A stretch of DNA of 64,000 bases from Enoplolaimus lenunculus (GCA_030248215.1 JASANG010002859.1:124001-188000), one strand, 5' to 3'; numbered from the stretch's first letter, positions 1-12,244 are shown. Program-made: numbers and translations. Notes: generated by a model from the sequence alone, not told the origin.

Positions 1-16
1 TTTTCATTATAGATTT

Positions 17-209
17 GGCCCCAATGTAAACGAACAGGGGCGAAACAGTATTATAAGCATATTCGTGAGCCTAAGCCCAAGTCTAAGCCTACGCCTAAGT
101 CTAAGCCTAAGCCTAAGCCTAAGCCTAAGCAAAAAATTAGTCTAAAGCTTAAACTGCCTCTATTATAGCCCCTACACAAAACGATCCGACCCTGTTTTAC
201 ACAAGGGTC
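17..209. repeat. Family A MITE (A1), TTAGGC-type body
   Basis: Family A has inverted ends GGCCCATGTATAGAACAGGG / reverse complement, a conserved shoulder (AGTCTAAAGCTTAA) and a core of CCTAAG hexamers. No protein. This copy has worn ends. Confidence 0.6.
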
Positions 210-217
210 ATAGATTT

Positions 218-405
218 GGCCAATGTATACGAACGGGGGCGAAACAGTATTATAAGCATATTCCTAAGCCTAAGCCTAAGCTTAAGCGTAAGAATGACTT
301 TATTCAGCCTAAGCCTATACCCAAGCCAAGCAAAAAAATTAGTCTAAAGCTTACTCTTTTCTAGTCCCACAGAAAAACATTCTACCCCTGATCTTTACAT
401 GGGCC
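218..405. repeat. Family A MITE (A2)
   Basis: GGCCAATGTATACGAAC ... GATCTTTACATGGGCC with CCTAAG hexamers inside, lying head-to-tail right after A1. Confidence 0.8.
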
Positions 406-690
406 AAGACTGGACTGGTACGTTGCGTTGCAGTGAGTTTAAAATTTGAAAAACTATTTGCTGTATATTTGTAAAATTTCATTAATTTCTTTGAGAAATG
501 CGATTTAAGCTGTAATATGACGTTACTGAATTGTCAAGTGCTTCTTTAGTTGGACTGATATTAAGATTTAGCTGTGTTTTAGAACAATAAATTTATAAAC
601 CACGATCCCAAATTTGACTGCAATCTAAATTGTTTTGCAAACTCTACCGTTTGTTCCAACGCCGCTTATACTCATTGCAGAATAAACGTA

Positions 691-942
691 CACTGTAAAT
701 TTCAGTGAGTTGATTTTAACCCAGAATGAGTTATATCACTCAATCTGAGCTAGGACTATCAGAACTCAGAATTCTGATTCAATTCAACTCATTCTAAGTT
801 AATTAATCGACTCAGCCAAAATCAGCTCAACTCAGAGTGAGAATCAACTCAATTCATATTGAGTCAATGCTTAATAATATTTATTCAAAAATAACCAACT
901 CACTAGTTGAGTTGATTAACGAACTCATTACAATTTACAGTG
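691..942. repeat. Family C MITE (C1)
   Basis: Family C is about 250 bp, with ends CACTGTAAATTTCAGTGAG and its inverse, a body of GAGTTGA/TCAACTC words in both orientations, and usually TA on both sides (target TA, as in Tc1/mariner-type elements). This copy is flanked by TA and TA. Confidence 0.85.
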
Positions 943-1479
943 TATTATTGATTTACGGAATTTCATTAGAAATGCAGACACCTACTGATTCAGTTTGAAC
1001 TGAACTTTGAAAGATTCGGATTCAAAATAGACAACTCGTCTATCTCCCTCTCTTCGAGTCACTGCAGTAATTAATTCGCAGTTGTTATTATACAGCCTAT
1101 CATGTGATATAAAACCTTTACAGACCGTTGTAAAATGAAACCCATTGTAAATTACCTGTATTCCATGAACTAACCGTTGAAACATGTGCCGAAGCCAAGG
1201 ATTGGGGGGGGCGTCTGGAACAGATTATAAATTGTTTATGGTCTTAAGCAACGAATAATTAACATGGTGGGTCTGTGATGAAAATATGATGTACCATTTG
1301 GCACGTGTGGCCAATATATTTTAATATCGGAATATGAAATGCAGGGTACCAAACCAATTTTTAGGTTATGGACTGAGAGGTGATAAGACCGCTCAGTATT
1401 GTTTCTACTAACCAGACACCTGACATTGATAAAACCCGAACAGTGCCGCATTTTAACCATTTTGGTCACTGTGTTTAAG

Positions 1480-1792
1480 GATACAAAAGATTACAGCTAC
1501 TACGAAACAATCCCATTGGACAATGGCGTGTCGTACCATGGCGAATTTGATTGGTTCAACAACAGCCGTCTCCAAGTAACCGTCGACAAACATACCAATC
1601 CGTTGCCAGAAATCGAACCACGTTTAATCGATTTAGATAGCGAGCCAATCAGCGAATTAGCTATGTCACCAATTGAAGAAATCGAGTTAGCTAATAATGA
1701 TAAAGCAAACGCGTCAAAATCTGACTACCGCGACTATATTAAACAGCTTTCGCTTACACAAAACGACGGAAAAGTGTCAAAAGTTGTCTCTG
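1480..1792 (+). CDS. Gene 1 exon 1 (first in window)
   Basis: Open frame after TTTAAG, ending TCT-G before GTAAAA (phase 0 in, 1 out). It encodes about 104 acidic, polar residues beginning DTKDYSYYETIPLDNG, with SPIEEIELANN in the middle. No domain is recognised. The frame stays open upstream to an ATG at 1399, so this could instead be a start-containing exon. The weak acceptor leaves that undecided. Confidence 0.65.
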
Positions 1793-2138
1793 GTAAAAGC
1801 TGTTGTGTCGTTATTTTTGAAGGATTTTAGCAGTTTTTGACGAGAGTAAAAATTGTTTTTGTCTTCATATCCTGAGAACTAAGCAATATTTTGTTTGCTA
1901 AAACCATTTTAAGGGTGCATAGTTTCTAACCGTGCGCCATTGGGGGGTCCCTGCAATATTTGTTTGGAGCAGAACGCGTTGTGGTTGTGCGCACAAATCA
2001 GTTCCGCTTAATGACTGTTTGGTAAATGTATTAGTGAAGTAAGAATTCGTGATTTGAACTTAATTGTAAGACATAGTTTGAACCAAAATAAGCGTTTAGG
2101 CTACAATTTTTACTTGAAAGCTTTTAAACTGTACAGGT

Positions 2139-2324
2139 CAGGGCCGGAGCAGCCACCCCCCATATCCCCCATTTGGAGGGTCACCCTTAAAGGGGCCCGA
2201 CCATAACCGGTTAAAACAAAAACCGTTTAAGTTTTAAAATGCGTCTGGCTTCTCGCTCGCGTTTTTGAGGGCCCCCAGCCTGGAATTTGACGGAAGCCTT
2301 AACCCCTGCCTGCTCCGGCACTGG
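2139..2324. repeat. Family I MITE (I1)
   Basis: Ends CAGGGCCGGAGCAG and CTGCTCCGGCACTG, with a GC-richer body containing AACCGGTTAAAAC. A second copy lies at 46468-46635 in the opposite orientation. Confidence 0.65.
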
Positions 2325-2599
2325 TACAGGTGCCTATCTTTTAAGCGTTTGGCCGAAATCTGAGCTATCACTTGATTACAGAAATTAACCTATCCGTCAG
2401 AAAAAGCGTTAGCAGTGTAGGTAGGAACCGCGACCTCATACCCTCTATAGTTGAATATATGTCGATTGTATACTGCTAGTTAGCATACAACACAATATGC
2501 ATTGCATATATTGCACATGCACCAGGACAAGCATATCTTACATGCTTAAATGCCACAAATTTCAACAAGATTGTCCTATTTTCGACTGGATACCGTGTT

Positions 2600-2790
2600 C
2601 AAATCGCAGTAATTTGCCATTGCACTCACGGCAGAGCCCCCATGTCAGTCGTGGTAGGAACCAGGATTTCAGACTATTGTATTAAGCAGCTGTAAAAGCA
2701 GGCATATAGGGGTGGCTCGAGGTTTCAGACTACAGATCCATCATAAGCGAACGTTCTACCGCTGCGCCACGTAGCCCACTCTTCAACTGG
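2600..2790 (-). repeat. tRNA-derived SINE-like segment
   Basis: On the minus strand GTGGCGCAGCGGTAGAAC (2761-2780) is a good tRNA A-box. The downstream part is degenerate and no clean B-box or 3' tail was seen. A related A-box occurs at 24080-24110. Confidence 0.45.
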
Positions 2791-3023
2791 TTTTGTTGTT
2801 CACTTATTCGTCGACACGTATGATGTCGGCTGACGTACCACACTGTACGTTTCATATGTTCTATATGCACCTGGACAAGCATGTCTCATATGCTTACAAA
2901 TAAGTGGCGTACTGAGAAATTTGGATTGGGGGGCCGCATTTTGCCAGGTCCGTGCCTCGGGTTTATACCTAAAGGAGAACTTAAACTCATTAGCAGTGAC
3001 CCATCTAATTATTTGGCGGGCTA

Positions 3024-3275
3024 CACTGTAAATTTCAGTGAGTTGATTTTAACTCAGAATGAGTTGAATCACTCAGTCTGAGTTAGGACTATCCGAACTC
3101 AGAATTTTGAATTGATTCAAATCATTCATAGTTAATTAACCAACCCACCCAGAGTCAACTCAACTCAGATTGAGAATCAAATCAACTGTGAGTGAGTTAA
3201 CGTTTACTGATACTAATTCATAAATAACCAACTCGCTAATTGAATTGATTAATCAACTCAATTGAATTAACAGTG
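3024..3275. repeat. Family C MITE (C2)
   Basis: CACTGTAAATTTCAGTGAG ... TTAACAGTG, with TA on both sides. Confidence 0.85.
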
Positions 3276-3657
3276 TATATGAATCTGATCATACATTCCT
3301 ACTCGGCTCATAGACAAATTAAAGAGTTCTGCGTCTATAAGAGTCCCAGAACGTTTCTTTATTCATGACCTGCACGGTCTAAATCGCCAAACCGGAACTT
3401 CCCCGGGTCAAAAACTTGTGTAACTGTGAAGCTTTGCACAACTTTATTGTCTTTAGTTTCGAACCGATTAGGTTGCGGAATTTGATTATAAATTTTTCCT
3501 TTAAACAGCGCTGCGCGAGCAATAAGATAGGCGTAATTGTTTTGGTATCCAGTTTAAATTATGAAGAACGAATCGATTGCGATTGGGAGGGGTCCGGGGG
3601 CCTCCAATCTCCCCTCTCGGTACACCGTTGTTACAAGCAGAACGCGCTGAAGCACTG

Positions 3658-3914
3658 CACTGTAAATTCCAATGAGGTAATAAACCAACTCAGACGTAAA
3701 GTTAATTATTACTGAGTTAATAACATTATTCTTTAACTCACTCTAAGTTGAGTTGATTCTCAGTCTGAGAGTTGAGCTTATCCCGGTAGAGTTGACTAAT
3801 TAAACCAGAATGAGTTGTTGAATCAACTCAGAAATATGAGTTCTGACAGTCCTAACTCAGACTGAGCGATTCAACTCATTCTGAGTTATAATCAACTCAC
3901 TGGAATTTGCAGTG
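3658..3914. repeat. Family C MITE (C3)
   Basis: CACTGTAAATTCCAATGAG ... GGAATTTGCAGTG. The body is inverted relative to C1. Confidence 0.8.
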
Positions 3915-3992
3915 TAGCGTCCTAACATAAATTATTTTTCAACTGCAAATTTTACTTTCACCGGCGTAGGAAATATGCTCCTAGGCAAACTA

Positions 3993-4244
3993 CACAGTAA
4001 ATTCCAATGAGTTGATTAATCAATTCAGCTTGCGAATTGGTTAATTCTGAATTAACATCAGTATACATTAACTCGTTCTGAGTTGAGTTGATTCTCACTC
4101 TGAGTTGAGTTGTCTCTGGGTGAATTGGTTAATTAACTCAGAATAAATTGAATGAACTCAAAATTCTGAGTTCTGATAGTCCTAACTCAGTCTGAATGAT
4201 TCAACGCATTCTGAGTCAAAATCAACTCACTGAAATTTACAGTG
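3993..4244. repeat. Family C MITE (C4)
   Basis: CACAGTAAATTCC ... GAAATTTACAGTG, ending 43 bases before the acceptor of gene 1 exon 2. Confidence 0.8.
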
Positions 4245-4287
4245 ATACACACGCTGCTGTTGACACCAGCATTGGTCACCATTTCAG

Positions 4288-4560
4288 CAACAGAGCAACA
4301 ATTTTCGTCAACCTCACAGCCGAATGGAGCCGCGCTGAGCGGCGAGCGTGCATCGCTCCACAACGAACTGAAACGTTATCTGCAACCTGCAGCATCCGAA
4401 AATCATCCGCCCGCGGTGCCGTACGAAATAGAATTTGAAAACGCAATCAAAGCAATCGATGAACAACGAAATATGAATGAATTTGGGTTACACCAAAATG
4501 TTGGCGAATTACATCCGGCGATTGAGCCTGGATATGGAATTAATCCGTTGTATCGTACAG
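4288..4560 (+). CDS. Gene 1 exon 2
   Basis: Acceptor ATTTCAG and donor CAG-GTAAAT, phase 1-1, 91 codons. It encodes a polar segment with PPAVPYEIEFENAIKAID and GYGINPLYRTG. No known domain. A family C MITE ends only 43 bases before the acceptor. Confidence 0.75.
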
Positions 4561-4649
4561 GTAAATCAGTGGTGTAGCGAACGTTTTTGATTGGATAAAC
4601 TGGTAACAAAAACAAACCATTAAAATATTGGGTCTTTAATGCAAGATTA

Positions 4650-4901
4650 CAGTGTAAATTCTAGTGAGTTGATTTTATCTAGGAATGAGTTGAATCACTC
4701 AATCTGAGTCAAGACTATTAGAACTCATAATTTTGAATTGATACAGTTCAGTCTGAGTTAATTAATCAACTCACACAGACTCAACTCAACTCAGAGTGAT
4801 AATCAGCTCAATTCAGAGTGAGGTAATGTTTACTGATATTAATTCAGAAATAACTAACTCGCTAGCTGAATTGATTAATCAACTCATTGAAATTTATAGT
4901 G
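4650..4901. repeat. Family C MITE (C5)
   Basis: CAGTGTAAATTCTAGTGAG ... GAAATTTATAGTG in the intron between exons 2 and 3 of gene 1. Confidence 0.8.
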
Positions 4902-5039
4902 CAAACGTGTTGAGAAAGAAAATGGTTTGGAATTTTCCAGAGTGCGTCTATAACTGCTGTCTGGAGCAATTTTACGGTTACAAAATTTTACACCAATTTT
5001 TACTCTTTTTGTTTCGTTTGTATTTTGTATTTTTTCTAG

Positions 5040-5202
5040 AAAGTTCTGGAAGTGACATCGCTGAAAAGAGTGTCAAAGATAAAATCAAGGTATTTGCGTC
5101 GAAACAAGAATCAAACGATACCTCAACGACAGAACGCAAAAAACCAATTAAAGCTGTTTATAGAAACGAAGAAGATCAACTATTAAGCGGCGAGACAAAC
5201 GG
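5040..5202 (+). CDS. Gene 1 exon 3
   Basis: Acceptor TTTTTTCTAG, donor GG-GTAAGT, phase 1 in and 2 out. It encodes a lysine- and glutamate-rich stretch with SVKDKIKVFASKQESND and KKPIKAVYRNEEDQ. Open frame before 5040 lies partly in a family C MITE and is not counted. No domain recognised. Confidence 0.7.
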
Positions 5203-5245
5203 GTAAGTTTAACCTATGAATGCAGTTTACAAGTATACAATGATC

Positions 5246-5429
5246 GGCCAATGTTAATTTAAGGGGGCGTAACAGTAGATAAAGCGTATTCCTAAGCCTA
5301 AGCCTAAGCGTTGCAAAAATGAATTCCTAAGCCTAAGCCTAAGCAAAAAAATGTAATCTAGAATCTAAACCTACTCTTTTATAGACGACCCATCAGAAAC
5401 CTGAACGACCCTTAAAGTAACATGGGCCG
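5246..5429. repeat. Family B MITE (B1)
   Basis: Family B has ends GGCCCATGTTACTTTAAGGG and inverse, with a core of CCTAAG hexamers and a shoulder AATCTAGAATCTAAACC. It shares only the outer GGCC-ATGT and the hexamers with family A. Confidence 0.8.
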
Positions 5430-5774
5430 AATGATCAAGGGCCTGACAAGGTTCGCACAACAAATGTTGACAAGCCACCGGTTTACTAGAATTTTACAAG
5501 AAATGGTTCACTGGAAAAAAATTAAACATAGAATACTTATGGTTTTGTAAAATTCATTTCTGGAGACACCCTCTGTCAAGGTGTAAATTTTTGTCTTTAC
5601 CTAAAATTGCCATTGGCAGGGCATAACTTTATTATTTGAGCCACAGTCCTAGCTATCCGCATTTGCATACCAACGTTTTTTGACATTTTTCTTCTGTATA
5701 ATACTCATTGGAGCAGGTAAAGTATTTTTAATGCGAAAGGTATTCATAATTTACGAGAAACAGCAAAATTTTGT

Positions 5775-5905
5775 TCTCTCTAAAAGCTTAAACTATTAAC
5801 TTGATTTAAGATTAAACTAATCTACCAGTATTTAAACTAACTTTCCAGATGAACTAAACTCACCGGTAGGTTTAATACGCTTAAACTCATTTAAAATCTG
5901 ACATG
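5775..5905. repeat. AACTTAA-rich degenerate inverted repeat
   Basis: Repeated TTTAAACTA / TAGTTTAAA-like words around a CTAGTTTAGTTCATC centre. A similar, larger segment is at 22195-22560. No clear ends. Confidence 0.4.
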
Positions 5906-6360
5906 TTTTCAGCTGTTGAAATATTTACAATTCTAAAGAGAAAATTTACGAGAGAACCTAACGACGAACGGGACAACTTTTTCAGTTGAATCTCAAGGGC
6001 ACAGATGTCAAGATTGAGTTTCTCAAAAATTGGGCCCCTCCTTGAAACTCATGGGTCCAGGGATGTGGGTTATTACTGGCCTTTGTCACATTTGAATTTG
6101 TCTTTTTTCAAGTGTTGTTCGACTGCAACCTGATATATATGCCGACTCGCTGTTTATAAACTGCGTTACGCCAACGCTAGTTTAAAAGGCTAAATTGCAC
6201 CAACTTGTAATACATATACATACATACATATATATAGGCTTTAGTTCTGACCATATGGTTAGCGGAATAGAAATATCAACGAGTTACTTTAACTGATTAA
6301 TTAACTATAATATTGGGGGTAAGAACTAAGGGTAAGTCAATCAAAAAATATGCTTCTGAC

Positions 6361-6742
6361 AGAGTGCAACCGGAGGTGAAAATACTGGACCGGAGCCGGA
6401 AGTCAACGAAACTTGCCGAAGCCTTGAGCCGGAGCCGGAGGTGAGATGAAATTAGGTAGTAAAAATAATGGTTAATTATAGTTAATTTAAGCCAATATCT
6501 ACGATATGTTGTTAAGTTGATTGGTTTTATGCTAGTTTTCTTGCGAAATTTCGGAAATTGTTTCCTGAAAATTGTGACAAAAGCAAAACGAAACGCGCTA
6601 AACAGATAAATTTTGCAAAATTATGCACAATTTTACTTCCGACATTGTCGGAACTTCCGGCAAACATTCTACCGGATCCGCAACCGGAGGCCGATTTTCT
6701 GCCGGAGCCGGCGCCGAAAGCAGAGCTCCGGTTGTACCCTGG
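6361..6742. repeat. Family P MITE (P1)
   Basis: Ends GTGCAACCGGAGGTGAAAA and CTCCGGTTGTACCCTG, with GGAGCCGGAG words near both ends and an AT-rich centre containing GTGACAAAAGCAAAACG. The open frame inside (6558-6776) is not a gene. Confidence 0.75.
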
Positions 6743-6900
6743 ACTTCTGGATACGTTTACTCGTTTGTTCTTTTAAGCAAACATAGGATTTTATGGTAAA
6801 TTTAGCTTTAAGTTGAGAATTCACTTAACGTTGAATCAATTTTGGTTTCGGCAAGCAGTCTTTAATCTTCCTAGCTCGATTATTACAATATGAGACCAAC

Positions 6901-7103
6901 GGCCAATATATAGAACAGGGTCGGAACAGTAGTATAAACATATTTCTAAGCCTAAGCCTAAGCCTAAGCGTAAGAATGAGCTTATACATAAGCGCCTAAG
7001 CCTAAGCCTGTGCCTAGGCCTAGCAAAAAATTAGTCTAAGGCTTAAGCGTACTCTATTACAGTCACGCCGGAAACCGTTCGACCGCTGTTCTATGCATGG
7101 GCC
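6901..7103. repeat. Family A MITE (A3)
   Basis: GGCCAATATATAGAACAGGG ... CTGTTCTATGCATGGGCC with CCTAAG hexamers. Confidence 0.8.
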
Positions 7104-7366
7104 AGACCAACTTCAATTGTGACATATGCTTCTTGATCCTCTAACTTCAGCTTTAGGCTGGTTTCCTATCAACACTGGTTGTAGATCCTGTAACTTTAGA
7201 ATTTATACCTTATGAAAAGTTCTGCCGATTAAACCTGTTACTGGTTTGTACATAGATTCAGTTGTTTAGTTCGAAAACGTAATTGCCAGCCGCTGATTAA
7301 TTGCAAGAAATATCTCGCATTTCGTATTACAACCTTTAAATTGACTTAAAATTCCACTAAAGGGTC

Positions 7367-7562
7367 GGCTAATGTATACAAAAAGGCCACAACCGTAGTA
7401 TAAGCTAAATCCTAAGCCTAATAATAAACCTAACACAAACTTATACCTAAACCTAAGCTAAGAATAAGATTATACCTAAGCCTAAGCAGAAAATTCGTCT
7501 AAACTTTAAACTTTATCATAGTTTTGTGGAAAAACGTTCAACTTTTGATCTTTACACGGGCC
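7367..7562. repeat. Family A MITE (A4)
   Basis: GGCTAATGTATAC ... GATCTTTACACGGGCC; the hexamers are degenerate. Confidence 0.7.
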
Positions 7563-8032
7563 AAAATATTCAACGTTGGAACTCAGCCATTGTTGTCTTA
7601 TGGGTTGCAATTCAAGTGATGTTTACAGTTTAAATGTTTGTTTAGCAAAACAAATCATTTTGTACTGTATATTCCTCGATTGAAATACAAGTCTCGTCGT
7701 ATTTTCGAGGTGTAAAATTTGAAATCGACTCCATTATGATAGTATAAAAAGCTAATATTTTGCTATAGATTGTTTGTTGAAAATAGTCTTAGAATGCGTT
7801 TATTTCTGAACGTTTTCTCAATCAGTTGTGTATGCTAAACTGATTTTTGTAGCTGATAATTTTGAAATTGCGGTTGGAAATTCTTTGTTTTGCTTATTTC
7901 ACGCCAAAATAACTCGTTTGTTTGAACCGTGTTTAACGGAAGGGATGATTTCTGCTCGCTTAGGATGAAACCACGACTTATGCTTGATATCAGTGTAGGG
8001 GCTTCATCGTCATGCTGAGGAATTCTCACATA

Positions 8033-8132
8033 CACTGTAAATTTCAGTGAGTAAACTTTAACTCAGAATGATTTGAATCACTCAGTCTGAGTTAGGACTA
8101 TCAGAACTCAGAATTTTGAGTTGATTGAATCG
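8033..8132. repeat. Family C MITE fragment (C6)
   Basis: Only the left 100 bases (CACTGTAAATTTCAGTGAG ... TTGAGTTGATTG). It stops just before a family A copy. Confidence 0.7.
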
Positions 8133-8167
8133 CTTATTTGCATTATTAGCGGATCCAGATGGTCACG

Positions 8168-8379
8168 TCCTATGTGAAGATCAGGGACGGAACGTTTTTC
8201 GGCGGGCTTGCAATAGAGTACGCTTTAGCTATAGACTATTTTTTGCTTAGGTTTAGGCTCAGGCTTAGTTTTAGGTGTCAGCTGTAATGTCATTCTTACG
8301 CTTAGGCTTGGACTTGGATTTAGGCCTAGGCATGGAATATGCTTATACTACTGTGGAGGCAGTATTCTATACATTGACC
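8168..8379. repeat. Family A MITE (A5), inverted
   Basis: GAAGATCAGGGACGGAACG ... TATTCTATACATTGACC with GGCTTAGG words; worn ends. Confidence 0.6.
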
Positions 8380-8751
8380 AGGGTCGCCAAACCATAGTAC
8401 CCTCACACAATTCAACAAAACATTTTGTTGCAATTTGATGTATCTGGGGTTTGTATCCTTAAAAAATCTGATTCGCTATTCAAATGAGAACTTCTGGCTA
8501 AAGATGACTTTAGGTAGAAGAATAGAATAGATCCAATTGGTCGAGTCTCGTACTAAACTACTTACTGCTGAGATTGTGTGAAAAAATCTGATTCGCATTT
8601 GTGTCGAGATTCAATACATTTAGTGCAAAAAATACGTCTGTTTTGTCGCTCTCTTCACTCGTAAAGTATTGACCAATTAAAAATAAGCGGATCCACGTGA
8701 AACCAACTATAGTATTGTGATTTAAAAACAAAAAATGTGATTGTACTTCTG

Positions 8752-8908
8752 GACCGTGTAAAGATCAGGGGCGGAACGTTTTTCTGTGGGTCTAGAATAG
8801 AATAAACTTAAGCTTTAGACGAATTTTTTCCTTGGGTTAGGTTTAGGCTATGGTTTAGGTTTAGGAATAAGCTTATAATACTGTTCCGCCCGTGTTCTTT
8901 ACATTGGC
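8752..8908. repeat. Family A MITE (A6), inverted
   Basis: TGTAAAGATCAGGGGCGGAA ... TGTTCCGCCCGTGTTC with few hexamers. Confidence 0.65.
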
Positions 8909-9046
8909 TGTATTTCTTGATCTTTCTCTTCGCGAGATTTCGTTCGTTATATTTTGCAATGTAAATTTATGGATCCATCACTGTCGCAGTCCCCAGGTCG
9001 AAAATTTCTGCTTCAGAATTAAAATCCTGGCTGCGCATATTATTCA

Positions 9047-9211
9047 GACCCGTAGCCCGATCACCTCACTAGGAGTGGCTAAAAATTTTTCATCAGGAGC
9101 ATTCAAGGGTTTTCAATGAGTTACAAGCAAAGTTGAAAACATTCTGGAGGGGAGGCAAAATTTTCCAGTAGGAGCTGAGCCTCCCCCTGCCCCCCCTTGG
9201 TTACGGGGCCC
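9047..9211. repeat. Family H MITE (H1)
   Basis: Family H is about 165 bp with ends GGCCCGTAGCCAACTCACC / CTTGGCTACGGGCC, and a body with GGCTAAAAATTTTT, ATTCAAGGGTTTTC and GGGGGGCAAAATT. Confidence 0.7.
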
Positions 9212-9585
9212 GGTATAATCACAAACCCACAAGCACTAGTTTGACCATGAGTTTTATTAAAATATTTTGTTGCGCCATAAAATTTCACTGTGCACCCCCA
9301 GTTTAAAGTTTAACGCCGATACCCCTGTGTTAGTCCTCAGGGCCAACTCTGGTACGATTCTAGACGCGTTACAATACATACTTTCTCAAACACAATAAAC
9401 CATCCAAAGGTTCATGTGTGACGCCAAAATTACCCGACGTTCAAACTCCTGTAAGAATAGTGTAAATTTTACCGATTGACCACATACCGGTTTTGTTTGG
9501 TTTTCGAGGGTAGAACGAGTGAATTCCCCCCTCATTATTCTCTCTGGGCTACGCACCTGATCTAAAACGATGTATATATTTTCAG
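9212..9585. other. Intron sequence, nothing recognised
   Basis: End of the intron before gene 1 exon 4; no repeat family or open frame of note. Confidence 0.5.
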
Positions 9586-10571
9586 ATCCAATATAACACA
9601 GAAAGACGTCTACTCGGCACCAAACTCGCTTGAGGCGAATATCCCTGATTGGCGCTCTCCGTACTCACCTGAGTTGCACTACCCATCGACGAACGTGATT
9701 CAACATTCAACTGCAAAAGCAACAACATCGCATTCAGAATACTTATACGGCATCAACGAATCAATTTCATCGTTAGCATCGGTCAAAGAATTCGTCCGAA
9801 CATTTGACGAGAATCCCAGCAATACAACTGAAGATATGCCCGAACTGCAGCTGAATGGACGTTCGTCGACGGAACGTCAAACGTTTTACGGATCAAAAAC
9901 GCCGAAATTTCATTTGGCTGTACGACAAACGGAGCAAACTGACAGTAATGAGAACAAGTGGACGAGCCAAAAACGTAGCGTTTTGGATGAATTAATTCAA
10001 AGCGGAGCGAGAAATGGGATGACGAAGGAATTTTACGCAGACGAGTTCGATAATCAACACGGCACAGATCAAAGAAACTACCGCAACGCGTTGAATGAAG
10101 CGCTGAACGAGGCGAAAATATCGAAAATTGACAATGGAACAAGCTACGAAGAAAGCTCTGACGACAACATTCTGACCGATCCATTAAATATAAGCCGAAA
10201 TTTGAATGCAAAACAAACAACAAACGTCGAAGAACACTCCTACAGCTCCCAAAATTGGCGAGAGGGGTCTGAATGGCGCGACAAAGATGATAAAATTAAA
10301 TCTGAGCGACAGCCTGGAAAACTGGTAGACCAGTATCGCAAATCAATTGAAAACGCACTGGCTGAAGAACGTTCCACGACGGCAAAACAACGCTTGTTTC
10401 CGAAACAAATTTCGAAAAATTACGCGAATTCAAAGCTTGAAAGTAACGAAGAAAATGTGGTAAACTACGAACGAAATGGTACAACGATGAAGACTGAAGG
10501 GTACAGTATACGGAGTGGCGAAAATGGCGAAATACGCAAAGACAGCTTGGCAGATGATTACAGGCCAGCAG
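9586..10571 (+). CDS. Gene 1 exon 4 (329 codons; QRLFPKQ / DDYRPAG segment)
   Basis: Acceptor TATATTTTCAG, donor CAG-GTAAGG, phase 2 in and 1 out. It begins with SNITQKDVYSAPNSLEAN and is a long hydrophilic, probably disordered segment. The last 80 residues hold TAKQRLFPKQISK and end DSLADDYRPAG. Exon 19 repeats this with ATQRLFPKQVPK and ending GVDDYKPAG, so the two exon ends are internal paralogues. An antisense open frame at 9783-10223 is a shadow. Confidence 0.85.
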
Positions 10572-10631
10572 GTAAGGAGCTTTTATATTTGGCATCAAAA
10601 TTATTTTAATCGGTTTATTGTACGACCAGTT

Positions 10632-10919
10632 GGCCAATGTAAAGAACAGGGGCGGAACAGTATTATAAGCATATTCCTAAGCCTAGGCCTAAGCGTAACA
10701 ATGAGTTTATTCCTAAGCCTAAGACAAAGCCTAAGCCTAAGCGTAACAATGAGTTTATTCCTAAGCCTAAGCCTAAGCCTAAGCCAAAGCGCAACAATGA
10801 GTTTATTCCAAAACCTAAGCCTAAGCCTAACCCAAGCAAATAAATTAGTCTATAAAGCTTAAACTTTCTCTATTGCAGTCCCACAGAAAAACTTTGCGCC
10901 CGTGATCTTTACATGGGCC
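10632..10919. repeat. Family A MITE (A7), long hexamer core
   Basis: GGCCAATGTAAAGAACAGGG ... CCGTGATCTTTACATGGGCC. The core has CCTAAG runs broken by AACAATGAGTTTATT spacers about 50 bases apart. It starts 61 bases after the exon 4 donor. Confidence 0.85.
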
Positions 10920-11499
10920 GACCTGTGTTGACTGCAACAACGACACCAGAATATCAAGCTGATCGAACGGCTTTGACTTTAGTGTAGCGTTCTGAAACAG
11001 CCATCATTAACGTAAATACTAAATAAAATATTGTATTTCGCTGGGAAAACGTTATTCAGAACGCTGAAACTATCAAACTTATACTGAAGATTTCCAAGCT
11101 TAATTTTGGATAATTTTTAAGCGTCTATAAATGTATTTTTATTTTCGTGAATAATTTCAATTTGCGAATTAACTTGGGTTTATGATCTTCGGGTAACAAT
11201 GAAATGTGTACCGGTAGCAACAAAAGCCGTTTAAGCATACAAAACCTGCCAACTCTGCCAGCTTTTATAAGTAACAGGTTAGTGTTTTGAACAGTATTGT
11301 TTTGTTCTGATAAGTACTAAGTGATTTGGGCATTTTCCGTTTTTGACTGAATTTACGTTCATTTTTGCCTCAGAGTTTTAGATTTAAGTTTAGTAAAAGA
11401 CTTTTCTTTGTCTGAACGCAAGTTTGAACCTTTGTTTCAACTTATAGTCGAGTTTAAGCTTCAGACTTGGTCTAAACTTTAACATTACAACAGAGTCGA
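10920..11499. other. Intron sequence, nothing recognised
   Basis: AT-rich, without clear repeat ends or coding signal. Confidence 0.5.
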
Positions 11500-11868
11500 T
11501 GGCTGGATTTCTGAAACACTACTTAAGCATCACTTGGTACTAAAGTACGTGCTAAGTAACTACTTAGCCATTTTGTCGTTTTTACAAGCGTATTTAAGTT
11601 AAGTAAATACTTAAGCCGCTGACTAAATGTGATAGATTACTAGTTAACCGTGCAGACATACAGACCTTGGTCCAACTGAAATTGCAAATTCGCGGTGCTT
11701 CCATATTAATATAAATCAAAACTATTACTTTTTGTTATGACAATGGTTCACATTTGGCGTTTACCTGTTTTGTTCGAAAAGTTAAGTATTTACTTAAGTC
11801 GCCGACTTAAGTACTTACTTACGTATAACTTAATTAAACGCTTAAGTAAGATTTCAGAAACTCAGTCA
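11500..11868. repeat. Family E MITE (E1), CTTAAG palindrome
   Basis: Family E is 310-370 bp with ends GGCTGGGTTTCTGAAA and inverse. Both arms carry ACTTAAGTA words, and the centre is about 150 bases of unique sequence. This copy has slightly changed ends. Confidence 0.75.
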
Positions 11869-11942
11869 ATATTTTTGCGTCAAACGACAATTTTGCAAGC
11901 TGTTCAATTTACAGTAAAATTAAATTTTTATGTTAATTTTAG

Positions 11943-12244
11943 TACCACGGCGTTCGAGCAGCCTCCACAGTTCAGCAGTTGTCTCGGATCCACGGCCACT
12001 TCGAGATGCGTTGAACCGTGAAATTCATCAACATTACACTCGACGTCAAAATGGCGTTCAAATTGGAGAGCACGCGAGCAGGCGACCGCCAGCATTTCAG
12101 ACCGGGATTCGAGTTCGAAAAGTCGACGAAGCCCCGGTGAAATACGAAAACGAAGCCGACCGTGGCGAAAAACGCGTGTCACTGATGGATTTAGCCGAAG
12201 AATTGATGGATAAACAACAACAAAAGATGAAAGGCACATCACGA
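11943..12244 (+). CDS. Gene 1 exon 5
   Basis: Acceptor TTAATTTTAG, donor CGA-GTACGT, phase 1 in and 0 out. It encodes 100 basic, polar residues: PRRSSSLHSSAVV, then DALNREIHQHYTRRQNG, then SLMDLAEELMDKQQQKMKG, which looks helical. The donor was chosen because it gives phase 0, as the next exon needs. A possible continuation to a TAA at about 12285 would skip that donor. Exon 15 has the same phases and the same relative position. Confidence 0.75.

Noticed and set aside
4796-5039. Upstream half of the open frame leading into gene 1 exon 3
   Set aside because: Most of it is family C MITE sequence; the acceptor TTTTTTCTAG marks the real exon start.
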